Positions 36,296 to 45,374 of a DNA stretch of 64,000 nt are shown here, piece by piece (position 1 is the stretch's first letter; every line of letters starts with the position of its first letter). The position numbers and the translations under genes were made by a program. The stretch covers positions 1-64,000 of the forward strand of contig NZ_FNCS01000010.1 of the NCBI RefSeq assembly GCF_900100665.1, written 5' to 3'. The DNA is from Pelagibacterium luteolum. GTDB taxonomy: Bacteria > Pseudomonadota > Alphaproteobacteria > Rhizobiales > Devosiaceae. The notes under the pieces are model-generated. The model was not told the DNA's origin, did not search any database, and saw nothing but the letters and a program-made list of their open reading frames with translations.

Positions 36296-37547
36296 ACATA
36301 CCCCGCCTCAGGGCGCGCAGGCCGAAAAATACCATCAGGAGCGCCAAGGGCGACAGGATGGAGATCACCAGCGTCTTGTTCCAGCCCGTCGCTTCCAGCG
36401 GCGCCGCCAACGCGTAACCGAGAATGCCGATCAGATAATAAGTGATGGCGATCGTCGAGAGGCCCTCGACCGCATGTTGCAGGCGGAATTGGCTCTTTGC
36501 CGTTTCGGCGATCGTATCGAGCACTGCCTTGTTCTGGATTTGCATGTCGAGGCTTATACGGACGTTGAGCAATTCGATGGCCCGCTCGAGCTTCTGGCTC
36601 AGGACCGACAGCCGCTTGTCCATCGCCTCGAACGTTGCCAGCGCTGGCTCTACGCGATTGCCGATAAAGCTCGAGAGGGACGAGCCCTGCCCCATCGTCG
36701 TCTCGCGCAGTTTTTCCAACCTGCGCTTGAGGATGGCGCCATAGGCATAGCTCGCGGCAAACCGGTAGTTGAGCTGCTCGGAAATCTGGCCCGAGCGCAC
36801 GGAGAGATCGTGGAGCTTCTTGAGCCGTTCCTGCACCGCATCGATGGTATCGAGGCCGGAGAGATCCTCGACAACATCTGTCAGTTCCATCTCGACGGCG
36901 CGCAGCGCTGGCGCGGTCTGACGTGCCAGGGGCAACGCCAGAAGAGCCATCGTGCGGTAGGTCTCGACTTCCAGAATGCGCCGCAACGTTATGGCGCGCC
37001 GTAGTGGCGAGAGCTTGGCCGCCGCAAACTCGAACCGGATAAATTTATCGTCATCGGGCACGAAATCGGCAGCGATCTGAGCATTGCCGAATTCAACCGC
37101 CACAAAGCACAAGCTCGTCGGGTTGAACGAGGGAAACACTCGCTCGGGTAATTCGGGCTCATCGATCATATCGACACGCATCGCGCCCAACAGTTCGGCC
37201 TCATCTAACGCATCTAGCCCGATATCTCCCGGCAGATTTTCAGCGTCGGTCAGAGGCGAATACCAGGTGAGCGTTATGAACTCAGTGTGGAATTCCCAAC
37301 TCACCAGGCGTTCAGCGGTCTGGAACTGAAATTGCCGTCCGCCTTCATTGCTGACGGCGTATCCATTTGCCGCAGCAAAGTCCTCGAAGCGGGCGATTGC
37401 AGCGCGCATGGCGCCCGAACGGGTCGGGACGGCCAAAACCAGCCGGCGGACACGCATATTGGTCTCGACAAGTTCGACCGGCCGGGCATGAAGCTCGGCA
37501 AGTACCGCATCTCGATAAGGATGTTCTGTCAAAGGAAACGCGCACAT
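36282..37547 (-). CDS. DUF3422 family membrane protein
   Basis: I choose the ATG at 37547 because GGAG lies 8 nt upstream and the family normally begins close to FPLTEHPYRDAVLAELHARP; the frame extends 23 codons further. 421 residues. A cytoplasmic region (~1-350) with long helices is followed by two C-terminal membrane helices (~360-380, 390-410) and a basic end. Family function is unknown, though the architecture recalls CorA-like membrane proteins. Confidence 0.85.
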   Translation of the reverse strand: MCAFPLTEHPYRDAVLAELHARPVELVETNMRVRRLVLAVPTRSGAMRAAIARFEDFAAANGYAVSNEGGRQFQFQTAERLVSWEFHTEFITLTWYSPLTDAENLPGDIGLDALDEAELLGAMRVDMIDEPELPERVFPSFNPTSLCFVAVEFGNAQIAADFVPDDDKFIRFEFAAAKLSPLRRAITLRRILEVETYRTMALLALPLARQTAPALRAVEMELTDVVEDLSGLDTIDAVQERLKKLHDLSVRSGQISEQLNYRFAASYAYGAILKRRLEKLRETTMGQGSSLSSFIGNRVEPALATFEAMDKRLSVLSQKLERAIELLNVRISLDMQIQNKAVLDTIAETAKSQFRLQHAVEGLSTIAITYYLIGILGYALAAPLEATGWNKTLVISILSPLALLMVFFGLRALRRGMSKGK

Positions 37548-37643
37548 CGACTGGCTCCGATCCGCAAGGTGCATTTCGGGTTCTACTGCGTCGCGCTCGT
37601 GCCGCCCATTAGTCATTGGAGTGGTGTGCGGATTTGACCCGGC

Positions 37644-38186
37644 CTAGTAGGCCTTGCCATCGCGCTCGGCCATATAGGCGACTTCCTCAGGAGTCGACGT
37701 CCGCCCCAACGCCGCGTTGCGGAACGGGAACCGTCCGAAACGTGCGATCGTCTCATGGTGTTCGATCGCATAGGGCAGATATTCGTCGCTCTTGAGCGTT
37801 TTGAAGAGCCGCACGGATTCGTCCTGCACGATGAGCGATTCCGAATGCTGATATGGCATGTAGACGAAGAGCTTTTCATCGTCCGACAAATGAGCGTCCA
37901 GCCCTTGCGCGACGACTTCCTGAGCCAGCGCAAGCGCCATTGTGTCGGAGGCGAAGGCCCGCGCTTCGCCCCGGAACAATTGGCGCGACAATTGATCGAG
38001 AAGAATAAGTTCTGCCAGTCGACCTTTCACCGTCTCGCGCCAGGCCCAAAGCTCGGACTTGATCGCCTTGGCATGAATATCGGACAGTCGCGCACTACAG
38101 CGCGCATCAAATTCCGGATCGCCGGAGTACCAATCCTCGGCACCATGTTCGACGAACCAAAAATCGAGCACTTCGGATGGCTGCAT
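37644..38186 (-). CDS. DUF924 family protein
   Basis: 180 residues. VLDFWFVEHGAEDW near the start, ELILLDQLSRQLFRG in the middle, and IARFGRFPFRNAALGR, TSTPEEVAYM near the end are the DUF924 hallmark blocks of an all-helical, TPR-like fold. AGAGG precedes the ATG. Molecular function is not known. Confidence 0.88.
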   Translation of the reverse strand: MQPSEVLDFWFVEHGAEDWYSGDPEFDARCSARLSDIHAKAIKSELWAWRETVKGRLAELILLDQLSRQLFRGEARAFASDTMALALAQEVVAQGLDAHLSDDEKLFVYMPYQHSESLIVQDESVRLFKTLKSDEYLPYAIEHHETIARFGRFPFRNAALGRTSTPEEVAYMAERDGKAY

Positions 38187-38297
38187 CTGCGACCTCTTTT
38201 TCCTGTTTTGTTCACATATTGGGTTTCAACCGCTGGGTAGGGCGGCAATACTGGCGGCGAATGATTCCCCTGGGTTGTTGCGGAGTGTGTCCCACAA

Positions 38298-39395
38298 ATG
38301 GTCGTTTGGTCCAGCCAGCAGGATGAGGCTCTCAAAGCCGTGGCCGATTGGCTCAAGGACGCAAACGGACCACAGGTGTTCCGCTTGTTCGGCTGGGCAG
38401 GCACTGGAAAATCCACTCTTGCGCGACATTTGGCCAAGGATGTGGAAACCGTCAAATACGCCGCCTTCACCGGCAAGGCTGCGCTGGTCATGCGCCGGCG
38501 CGGATGCAAGGGCGCTTCGACGATCCACTCGCTGATCTACACTCGCATTTCGGAAAAAGAGGGGGAGCCGCGCTTCGTCCTCGATCCAGAATCCGCCGCA
38601 GCGGATGCCGATCTGATCGTCATAGACGAAGTGTCGATGGTCGATGAAATCCTTGGCAGCGACCTGTTGAGTTTTGGCACAAAGGTCCTCGTCCTCGGCG
38701 ATCCCTTCCAGTTGCCGCCGGTGCAAGGTGAAGGCTTTTTCACCGCACGAGAGCCCGACGTGATGCTGACCGAAATCCATCGTCAGGCGCGGGACAACCC
38801 GATCGTGCAGTTGTCGCTCAACATAAGAGAAGGCCGAGGGCTTGATCTCGGGACCTATGGTGACAGTAAAGTGGTCTCGCGCCGCGAGGTGGACCAGTCC
38901 GAAGTCTTAAACGCCGATCAGGTTCTTGTGGGCCGAAACAAGACGCGGCTTCACTACAACAACCGCATTCGCGAACTCAAACTCTTGCCGGCCGATATCC
39001 CGGTCAAGGGTGACCGTCTGGTCTGCCTACGCAACAATCCACAAAAGCGCCTGCTGAACGGGCAGATATGGACGCTCAATTCCATCAAGAAGCGCGCAGC
39101 TGGCACACTCGAGATGGTTATCGATCCTGAGGATGCCGACCGGACAGCGGTGCAGACCAAGGTGCGTGCTCATGAGAGTTTCTTTACCGGCGCAGACGCC
39201 GATATGAGCTGGCAGTTGCGCCGGCAATACGACGAATTCACCTATGGCTACTGCCTGACCGTCCACAAATCGCAAGGTAGCCAGTGGGACAATGTCTATC
39301 TCTTTGACGAGAGCTTCGTGTTTCGCGAAGAGGCGCAGCGCTGGCTCTATACCGGCATCACGCGGGCAGCCGAACGCATAACCGTCGTGCGCTAG
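38298..39395 (+). CDS. RecD/Dda-like SF1B DNA helicase
   Basis: 365 residues. Motif I GWAGTGKST, motif II IDEVSMVDE, motif III LGDPFQLPPVQGEG, motif IV-like EIHRQARDNP, motif V-VI TVHKSQGSQWDNVYLFDE and YTGITRAAERI. This is a stand-alone UvrD_C_2 helicase close to RecD2 and phage Dda, without an N-terminal RecD domain. Likely 5'-3' helicase in DNA repair or replication restart. Confidence 0.88.
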   Translation: MVVWSSQQDEALKAVADWLKDANGPQVFRLFGWAGTGKSTLARHLAKDVETVKYAAFTGKAALVMRRRGCKGASTIHSLIYTRISEKEGEPRFVLDPESAAADADLIVIDEVSMVDEILGSDLLSFGTKVLVLGDPFQLPPVQGEGFFTAREPDVMLTEIHRQARDNPIVQLSLNIREGRGLDLGTYGDSKVVSRREVDQSEVLNADQVLVGRNKTRLHYNNRIRELKLLPADIPVKGDRLVCLRNNPQKRLLNGQIWTLNSIKKRAAGTLEMVIDPEDADRTAVQTKVRAHESFFTGADADMSWQLRRQYDEFTYGYCLTVHKSQGSQWDNVYLFDESFVFREEAQRWLYTGITRAAERITVVR

Positions 39396-39461
39396 GCGCA
39401 AGGAACGCCGCTCATTGCCCTGCCGTTTGGTCTCATACGATCGTGCGGAGAGGGAGCGACG

Positions 39462-40562
39462 ATGGCCAATGTTCTCGCGTCAATCGAGGGTAGCCTGCGC
39501 TGGATACCCTCCTGGTTCGTCTCCCTCATGGTGCTTTTCCTCGCCGGGCTCGTGGCCTTGGTGCTGCACCGCTACCTCTTCAGTTTTGCCCAGCGCGCAG
39601 TCGCAGAAAAAGGGCTCTTTTGGCGATCTCTCATCAGCAGAACCAAATGGCCGACGCGGATGGTGTTCATCATCATCGGGCTGACGCTTGGCACCCGTAT
39701 TGCGCCGTTGGGATTTGGACAGGCCGGGTTTGTCCGCCAATTGTTGCTGGTGTGCTTTATCGTGACCATTGCGTGGATCGCACAATCGGCGCTTCACATC
39801 TGGTCGATCATCTATATGCGCCGCTTCAAGCTCGAGGCGGAAGACAATCTTCTTGCACGAAAGCACGCAACGCAGTCCAAAATCCTTCTCCGGGTCGCCG
39901 ATATCCTCATCCTGATTATCGCCATCAGTGCGGTGTTGATGACCATCGAGGAGGTTCGTCAGTATGGCGTCAGCCTTCTTGCATCGGCAGGTGCGGCGGG
40001 CATCATTGTCGGTTTGGCGCTGCAGCCCGTGCTCAAGAACCTTCTGGCCGGGATCCAGCTTGCCATCACGCAGCCCATTCGGATCGATGACGCCCTGATT
40101 GTCGAGGGCGAATGGGGCAATGTGGAAGAGATCACCTCCACCTATGTGGTCCTGCGCATCTGGGACATGCGCCGCTTGATCGTTCCACTCTCCTATTTCA
40201 TCGAACAACCGTTCCAGAACTGGACGCGCGAAGGCTCGGCTCTTCTGGGCACGGTCATCATTTTTCTCGACTATCGCGCTCCGCTCGATGCCATTCGGGG
40301 GAAAGTCGAAGAGATCGCCAAGGCTTCGCCACTGTGGAACGGCGAGGTCGCGCATGTGCAGGTTACGGACCTCAAGGCCGACTCGATGGAAATCAGGATC
40401 CTTGTTAGTGCAAACAATTCAGGCAAGGCATTCGATTTGCGCTGCGAGGTTCGTGAAAAGCTGATCGACTTTCTACAGCGCGAGCATGCCTACGCACTCC
40501 CCGTAAGACGGCTTGAACAGTCAGGCACGCAAGGGCTTTCTCAATTGCCCTCGGCGGGCTGA
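39462..40562 (+). CDS. MscS-family mechanosensitive channel
   Basis: 366 residues, about five N-terminal helices. The Gly/Ala-rich pore helix is clear in LLASAGAAGIIVGLALQPVL, followed by the beta domain start RIDDALIVEGEWGNVEEI and STYVVLRIWDMRRLIVPLSYF. Releases solutes on hypo-osmotic shock, complementing ProVWX and TrkH. GGGAG precedes the ATG. It overlaps the convergent kefC-like gene by 22 bp. Confidence 0.92.
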   Translation: MANVLASIEGSLRWIPSWFVSLMVLFLAGLVALVLHRYLFSFAQRAVAEKGLFWRSLISRTKWPTRMVFIIIGLTLGTRIAPLGFGQAGFVRQLLLVCFIVTIAWIAQSALHIWSIIYMRRFKLEAEDNLLARKHATQSKILLRVADILILIIAISAVLMTIEEVRQYGVSLLASAGAAGIIVGLALQPVLKNLLAGIQLAITQPIRIDDALIVEGEWGNVEEITSTYVVLRIWDMRRLIVPLSYFIEQPFQNWTREGSALLGTVIIFLDYRAPLDAIRGKVEEIAKASPLWNGEVAHVQVTDLKADSMEIRILVSANNSGKAFDLRCEVREKLIDFLQREHAYALPVRRLEQSGTQGLSQLPSAG

Positions 40563-42385
40563 GCTTCAGCCAGAATGTCTGCGGCTTCAGGGTTGAGCGC
40601 TGTCGCCCGCTTTCTGGGAGTAAACGACGGTGTTGGGCGCGGCCGATCGATGTTGCCCAGCAAAAGTGCTGCCCCCTCGGACAAACCGCCAGCGATATCC
40701 AGCTCGAAACGGGCCGTATCGCGTTCGCGCACTTCGAAGAGAATTTCCGCGGCCTCGGCCTCGTCCACACCAAGCGCCAGAAGCGTTTCGTAGCCGAAGG
40801 TGAACGCAGATTCGAGCGTCTCGCGGATGTGGTAGTCCACATTGCGCCTTACGAGCTCGACGGCGTGCTCGCGGTCATAGGCGCGGACATAGAGCTTGGC
40901 CAGCGGATATTCCGACTTCACGTGCTCGACGATCAAGGTAGCGTCGGCGGGGCGGTCGATGCAGACAAGAATAGCGGTTGCACTGGCCGCGCCCGCAGCG
41001 TGAAGAATATCGGGACGCGTGCCGTCTCCATAATAGATCTTGAACCCGAAGCGGGCCGCTGCCTCGATCATTTCCACGTCATTGTCGATGATCGTTACAT
41101 CGACGCCTTTCGCGAGCAAGGGCTGGCTGACGATCTGGGCGAAGCGACCGAAGCCGATCATAAGGACCGTGCCGGCCAGCCCATCGGCAATTTCGACCCC
41201 ATCAAGGTTTTGGGTTTCGCGCGGCATGATGCGGTTCATCCCGATGATCGCTATGGGGGTCACGACCATGGACACAATCACCGTCGTCGTGAGGATGGCA
41301 TTCATCTCAGCATCGAGAATGCCCACGCCCAGCGCTGCCGAAAACAAGACAAAGGCAAACTCGCCGCCCTGCGCCATCAGCACAGAGCGCTCGAGCGCTT
41401 CGCCATGGCCCGCGCGTAACAGCCGCGCGACTGCGTAAATCCCCGCAAATTTCACGACCATGTAGACGGTTACGGCGAGGATGATGAAAGGGTAGTTCTG
41501 CGCGATCACACCCAGATCGAGCGACATGCCCACGGCTATGAAAAAGAGGCCCAGAAGAATACCGCGGAAGGGTTCGATATCTGCCTCGAGTTGATGCCGA
41601 AACGTCGATTCCGAGAGCAGCACGCCGGCTAGGAAGGCGCCCATGGCCATCGATAGTCCGCTCATGTTCATGGCGAGTGCCGCGCCGAGAACCACGAGGA
41701 GCGCCGCCGCGGTCATCACTTTTCGAGCATGCACGTTGGCGAGGATGCGAAACAGCGGATTGAGCAAAAACCGCCCCACGACGATCAGCGCGACGACGGC
41801 CCCGACCGCGATTGCGATATCGATCAAACGCTGGGACAATGTCACAGTCTCGCCTTGCGGCGCGATGAAGGCGACAAGCGCCAAGAGCGGAACGATGGCG
41901 AGGTCTTCGAGCAGCAGGATCGAGACCATCTTCTGGCCGGCGGGCGTAGATATCTCGCCGCGCTCTTCAAGCACCTGGAAAACTATAGCCGTCGAGGTGA
42001 GAACAAACCCCAGTCCCGCAATTAGCGCCACGGTGGGTGGCAGCCCCATCAGTATTCCTGCCCCTGTCATCAGGGCCGCACAGGTTCCCACCTGCAACAC
42101 GCCGAGGCCGAAGATTTGCTTTCGCAGGCTCCACAATCGCCGTGGCTGCATTTCGAGCCCGATGACGAACAGGAACATCACGACGCCAAGCTCTGCGGTG
42201 TGAAGGATAGTTTCGGGTTCGGAAATCACGGCGAGGCCGAATGGCCCTATAACGAGCCCCGCTGCGAGATATCCAAGCACCGATCCGAGCCCGATGCGCT
42301 TGAAAATCGGCACGGCAATAACGCCCGCTGCGAGAATTCCCACTATCGGGAAAAGATCGAAACCGTGTGCAGCTTCGCCTGCCAT
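40541..42385 (-). CDS. KefC-type monovalent cation:proton antiporter with RCK domain
   Basis: 614 residues from the ATG at 42385 (AGGGTG upstream). The CPA2 membrane domain (~1-385) includes GLEMQPRRLW, LTSTAIVFQVL and AMGAFLAGVLLSES. A TrkA-N/RCK NAD-binding domain follows: MIGFGRFAQIVSQPLL and TIIDND with KIYYGDGTRPDIL (~405-520). The C-terminal tail (~560-614) is low-complexity. Resembles KefB/KefC; whether glutathione gates it is unknown. Confidence 0.9.
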   Translation of the reverse strand: MAGEAAHGFDLFPIVGILAAGVIAVPIFKRIGLGSVLGYLAAGLVIGPFGLAVISEPETILHTAELGVVMFLFVIGLEMQPRRLWSLRKQIFGLGVLQVGTCAALMTGAGILMGLPPTVALIAGLGFVLTSTAIVFQVLEERGEISTPAGQKMVSILLLEDLAIVPLLALVAFIAPQGETVTLSQRLIDIAIAVGAVVALIVVGRFLLNPLFRILANVHARKVMTAAALLVVLGAALAMNMSGLSMAMGAFLAGVLLSESTFRHQLEADIEPFRGILLGLFFIAVGMSLDLGVIAQNYPFIILAVTVYMVVKFAGIYAVARLLRAGHGEALERSVLMAQGGEFAFVLFSAALGVGILDAEMNAILTTTVIVSMVVTPIAIIGMNRIMPRETQNLDGVEIADGLAGTVLMIGFGRFAQIVSQPLLAKGVDVTIIDNDVEMIEAAARFGFKIYYGDGTRPDILHAAGAASATAILVCIDRPADATLIVEHVKSEYPLAKLYVRAYDREHAVELVRRNVDYHIRETLESAFTFGYETLLALGVDEAEAAEILFEVRERDTARFELDIAGGLSEGAALLLGNIDRPRPTPSFTPRKRATALNPEAADILAEAQPAEGN

Positions 42386-42469
42386 GGCGCACCCTAGAAG
42401 ACGGACGCAAAGACCGAACGCTAGGCCGAGTTGCATCCCACCACAAGTGGGATTGACATCATGCGTGCT

Positions 42470-42493
42470 GGTGTATTACTTATATAGCACACC
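42470..42493. promoter_or_regulatory. candidate operator of the GntR regulator
   Basis: GGTGT and ACACC form the outer 5 bp of a 24-bp imperfect dyad with an AT-rich centre containing TATATA. It lies 14 bp before the GntR gene. YtrA-type regulators bind such dyads and autoregulate. A separate small hairpin (TCCCAC/GTGGGA, 42436-42452) lies toward kefC. Confidence 0.5.
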
Positions 42494-42507
42494 ATACGGA
42501 AGCACAT

Positions 42508-42864
42508 ATGACCCAGTGGCGCGAAGACCAACCCATATTTCTGCAAATCCGGCAAAGGATGATCGAGATGATCCTGAGTGGCGTCATCAAGGAAGGCGAT
42601 GCCCTTCCCTCCGTGCGTCAAGTTTCGACCGACCTTTCGGTCAACCCATTAACCGTCACCAAATCGTATCAGTCGCTCGTGGACATGGGCACTGTCGAAA
42701 AACGTCGCGGCATGGGTATGTATGTCACCGAAGGCGCACGCGCCGCGCTTCTGACCCATGAGCGCGACAAGTTTTTAACCGAAGATTGGCCCGGCATTGC
42801 TGCACGGATTTCCGCGCTGGGCCTGACCGCCGAAGACCTCCTCAAGGACGGGGACCAACAATGA
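42508..42864 (+). CDS. GntR-family regulator, YtrA subfamily
   Basis: 118 residues. A winged helix (QPIFLQIRQRMIEMIL, EGDALPSVRQVSTDL, VNPLTVTKSYQSL) with only a short C-terminal helix and no effector domain, the YtrA type. These regulators usually sit in front of ABC transporter genes they repress. Its stop overlaps the ATP-binding gene by 4 bp (ATGA). Confidence 0.9.
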   Translation: MTQWREDQPIFLQIRQRMIEMILSGVIKEGDALPSVRQVSTDLSVNPLTVTKSYQSLVDMGTVEKRRGMGMYVTEGARAALLTHERDKFLTEDWPGIAARISALGLTAEDLLKDGDQQ

Positions 42865-43748
42865 CCACCATCGAAACGCCGATCGTTTCCGCCCGTGGCC
42901 TGCGCAAGCGCTACGGCAAGTCCGAAATCCTGCACGGGCTAGATTTCGACATCCCGGCGGGCCGGATTTACGGTCTCGTCGGCCACAACGGCGCCGGCAA
43001 AACGACAACGCTCAACGCATTGCTCGGCCTGACGCAGTGCGAGGGGAAGATCGAAGTCCTCGGGCTCGATCCTTTCGCCAATCGCGCCAAGCTCATGGAA
43101 GACGTCGCTTTTATTTCCGACGTCGCATCTCTCCCGCGTTTCTTGCGGGTGCGCGAGTTGTTTGCACTGCTGAGCAACATCCATCCGAAGTTTTCGCAAG
43201 CCAAGGCGCACGACTTCCTGGCGGGCACTGATATCCGGCCCGAGGCGAAGATCAAGAACCTCTCCAAGGGGATGATCGCGCAATTGCACCTCGCCGTGGT
43301 AATGGCGATCGACGCCAAGCTGCTGGTTCTCGACGAGCCGACGCTCGGGCTCGATATCACCTACCGAAAGCGCTTCTACCGCCGTTTGCTTGAAGACTAC
43401 ATGACCGAAGAGCGCACGCTTTTGATCACCACCCACCAGGTGGACGAGATCGAATTCATGCTCAGCGACATCATGTTCATCCGGGACGGCGATCTCATCG
43501 TGCACATGCAGATGGAAACGGTGAATGCCAAATACGTCCAATTGGTCATTTCCGATCCAACCCAGATCGACGCGGCGCGGGCGCTCAATCCGGTTTTTGT
43601 GGAAAGCCGGTTCGGGCAGACCGTGATGATCTTTGACGGTGCCGACCGTCAGGCGCTGGTGCCGCTGGGCCAGGTTTCCACCCCGACCCTGTCGGACCTC
43701 TTCGTCGCCCTCATGCAGCGCGAAACCTATAATGCAGGAGCCGCCTAA
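42861..43748 (+). CDS. ABC transporter ATP-binding protein (YtrB-like)
   Basis: 295 residues from the ATG at 42861. Walker A GHNGAGKTT, signature LSKGM (Lys in place of the second Gly), Walker B LLVLDEPTLGLD and switch His TTHQ. The C-terminal ~75 residues are a small extra domain. The pairing with a GntR regulator and a permease resembles Bacillus YtrABC and related envelope-stress exporters. Its substrate is unknown. Confidence 0.9.
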   Translation: MTTIETPIVSARGLRKRYGKSEILHGLDFDIPAGRIYGLVGHNGAGKTTTLNALLGLTQCEGKIEVLGLDPFANRAKLMEDVAFISDVASLPRFLRVRELFALLSNIHPKFSQAKAHDFLAGTDIRPEAKIKNLSKGMIAQLHLAVVMAIDAKLLVLDEPTLGLDITYRKRFYRRLLEDYMTEERTLLITTHQVDEIEFMLSDIMFIRDGDLIVHMQMETVNAKYVQLVISDPTQIDAARALNPVFVESRFGQTVMIFDGADRQALVPLGQVSTPTLSDLFVALMQRETYNAGAA

Positions 43749-44630
43749 ATGCTGGCTATGACCGCTCTCATCAAACGCGAGTACATCGAACATCGCGGCG
43801 CCTTCGTTTTCGGCCCAGCCATCCTTCTCGCCCTGTTTCTGGCCGGCGCGATCTATTCGCTCGTCGGGGTCGATATCGGAGGCACGCTCGAACGCGAAAT
43901 CCCTTCAGCCTTGCGGTTTTATGAAACCGGCTTTGCTCTCGCCGCTGCCGGGTGGCTGGTCTATTTGCTGATTATGCTGTTCTTTTATTATGGCGATGCA
44001 TTCTCGGCCGACAGTCGCAACAATTCTATGCTGTTCTGGAAGTCCATGCCGCAGTCGGACCTCAAGATTTTTGTCTCGAAGGTCGCCACGTCTCTGACTG
44101 TCTTTCCTACCGCCATCCTGCTGGCCCTGGCCGTTACTGGGCTCATCGCCTACCTGCCGGCGATCTCAATCGGCAGCGTCATGCCAGCGTTCGCACCGCC
44201 CGACTTTGCAACAACGGCCGTTGCGTGGGGCAATATCATGCTTGCCGCTGTTGTCCTTTTTGGCATCGCGCTGCTGTGGTATTTGCAATTTCTCGCCTGG
44301 GTCGGCTTTCTGGGCACGATCTTTAAGCGCTGGGCAATTCCCCTGGCTTTCCTCATCCCGGCTATCATCGGCATTTTCGAGCGCGTCATCGCCGAAAATC
44401 TTCTGGTGGCCGGCTGGTTCTGGACATTCATTACGCAGAGGTTCGAACTGCATTTCGAAGGTCTGGAACTTGAAGGATACTGGCTCTCTGGCGAGCCCTG
44501 GAATGCAAGGGAATTGATCGCTCTCATGGTCACCGGAACCGACTGGATTTCACTTGCCGGAGGGCTGGTTGTGGCGGCGATCTTCGTCTATCTGGCGAGT
44601 GAATACCGCCGGAGGTTCATTCTGACCTGA
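43749..44630 (+). CDS. ABC-2-like permease
   Basis: 293 residues, six or so helices, beginning MTALIKREYIEHRGAFVFGP with the typical ABC-2 entry helix and an early hydrophilic loop around SADSRNNSMLFWKSMPQSDL. It follows the ATPase stop immediately. A strong terminator lies 7 bp after the stop. Third gene of the regulator-ATPase-permease operon. Confidence 0.85.
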   Translation: MLAMTALIKREYIEHRGAFVFGPAILLALFLAGAIYSLVGVDIGGTLEREIPSALRFYETGFALAAAGWLVYLLIMLFFYYGDAFSADSRNNSMLFWKSMPQSDLKIFVSKVATSLTVFPTAILLALAVTGLIAYLPAISIGSVMPAFAPPDFATTAVAWGNIMLAAVVLFGIALLWYLQFLAWVGFLGTIFKRWAIPLAFLIPAIIGIFERVIAENLLVAGWFWTFITQRFELHFEGLELEGYWLSGEPWNARELIALMVTGTDWISLAGGLVVAAIFVYLASEYRRRFILT

Positions 44631-44636
44631 CTATCT

Positions 44637-44659
44637 GGGGCGCTGATGCGCCCCTTTTT
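44637..44659 (+). terminator. terminator of the GntR-ABC operon
   Basis: GGGGCGC and GCGCCCC form a perfect 7-bp stem with a TGAT loop, followed by five T. Confidence 0.9.
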
Positions 44660-44867
44660 ACCGGGTCTTCGGCCAAACGCGGCGCACAAAATTTGGCCTC
44701 GAGCGAAGCGGCATCCGAATCGAGCACGCGAAGTATTGCGCAAAGCCAAGCCTTTGAGAATCCCTTGTTTTCTCATACTCACACACACCATCGTGCATGG
44801 ATGGCGAAAGATTTTCTCTTGTCAGAACTTTGAAATCGAGACACCATGATCTCGGTTTCAACCAAGC

Positions 44868-44883
44868 GAAAGGAGGTGATCCA
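44868..44883 (+). promoter_or_regulatory. extended Shine-Dalgarno, 16-nt complement of the 16S rRNA 3' end
   Basis: GAAAGGAGGTGATCCA is the exact reverse complement of the conserved 16S tail TGGATCACCTCCTTTC found in Alphaproteobacteria. It directly abuts the ATG at 44884, with 7 nt between GGAGG and the start. A 9-bp hairpin (GAAATCGAG/CTCGGTTTC, 44832-44859) lies just upstream. Confidence 0.75.
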
Positions 44884-44961
44884 ATGTCTAGTGAGATCCG
44901 CGCAGGCGGGAGTGACTTTGGGTATGAGGTGATTTTGACGGGGCAGCCCTCGCCAAGATGA
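44884..44961 (+). CDS. candidate 25-aa small protein or leader peptide
   Basis: The ORF begins MSSEIRAGGSDFG and ends QPSPR. It is too short for routine gene calling but has an exceptional ribosome binding site. The same frame is open upstream to an ATG at 44797 without a good start. Hairpins follow at 44972-44993 and 44995-45010, then a terminator at 45021, so the unit looks self-contained. No family recognised. It could instead be a ribosome-binding regulatory RNA. 44660-44796 shows no other gene. Confidence 0.5.
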   Translation: MSSEIRAGGSDFGYEVILTGQPSPR

Positions 44962-45020
44962 ACATCCCTCCGAACCGCTTGGATTAGCGGTTCAGTCACC
45001 ACCGAGTGACGGTATCATGG

Positions 45021-45056
45021 AAGGACTGCTCGCTTTGTCGGGCAGTCCTTTTTCTT
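45021..45056 (+). terminator. intrinsic terminator of the small-ORF unit
   Basis: AAGGACTGC and GCAGTCCTT pair as a 9-bp stem around 12 nt, followed by TTTCTTT. It lies between the small ORF and the FMN riboswitch, separating the two transcription units. Confidence 0.85.
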
Positions 45057-45132
45057 TGCAGCCATGCCCTTGCACAATGCTGCTCGCAACGCTATTTTTC
45101 CATCGTCATTTGACGATCAAGTGACGACATAT

Positions 45133-45276
45133 GTTCTCAGGGCGGGGTGAAAGTCCCCACCGGCGGTAATGAGCGCGATGCGCTTGAAGCCCGCGAGCGC
45201 CTCTCTTGAAAGAGAGAGGGTCAGCAGATTCGGTGCAACTCCGAAGCCGACGGTCATAGTCCGGATGAAAGAGAAC
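45133..45276 (+). promoter_or_regulatory. FMN riboswitch (RFN element)
   Basis: Conserved RFN blocks are present in order: TTCTCAGGGCGGGGTGAAAG, CCCACCGGCGGTAAT, AGCCCGCGAGCG, GGTCAGCAGATTCGGTG, CCGAAGCCGACGGT, TAGTCCGGATGAAAGAGAA. The outer ends TTCTC and GAGAA close the P1 stem. It controls the adjacent carrier gene. Confidence 0.95.
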
Positions 45277-45327
45277 GGGTTTACGTGTGCAGTGCGCACG
45301 CGCTCTTGCGCGTTGCGGCGCCCTCAC

Positions 45328-45372
45328 TTCGATCCCGAATCCCCTGAGGTCACTGGTGGAGAAAGGATCGAA
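45328..45372 (+). promoter_or_regulatory. possible start-site sequestering stem after the FMN aptamer
   Basis: TTCGATCC (45328-45335) is perfectly complementary to GGATCGAA (45365-45372), which ends 2 nt before the ribN ATG; GGAG of the ribosome binding site sits in the loop. This suggests translational control by the riboswitch. No U-tract terminator is seen here. Confidence 0.55.
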
Positions 45373-45374
45373 CC

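Noticed and set aside
44846-44932. Overlapping 28-codon frame starting at the ATG inside the hairpin loop
   Set aside because: Its start has no ribosome binding site, and the extended Shine-Dalgarno sequence points to the ATG at 44884 instead. Retained only as an alternative in the finding.
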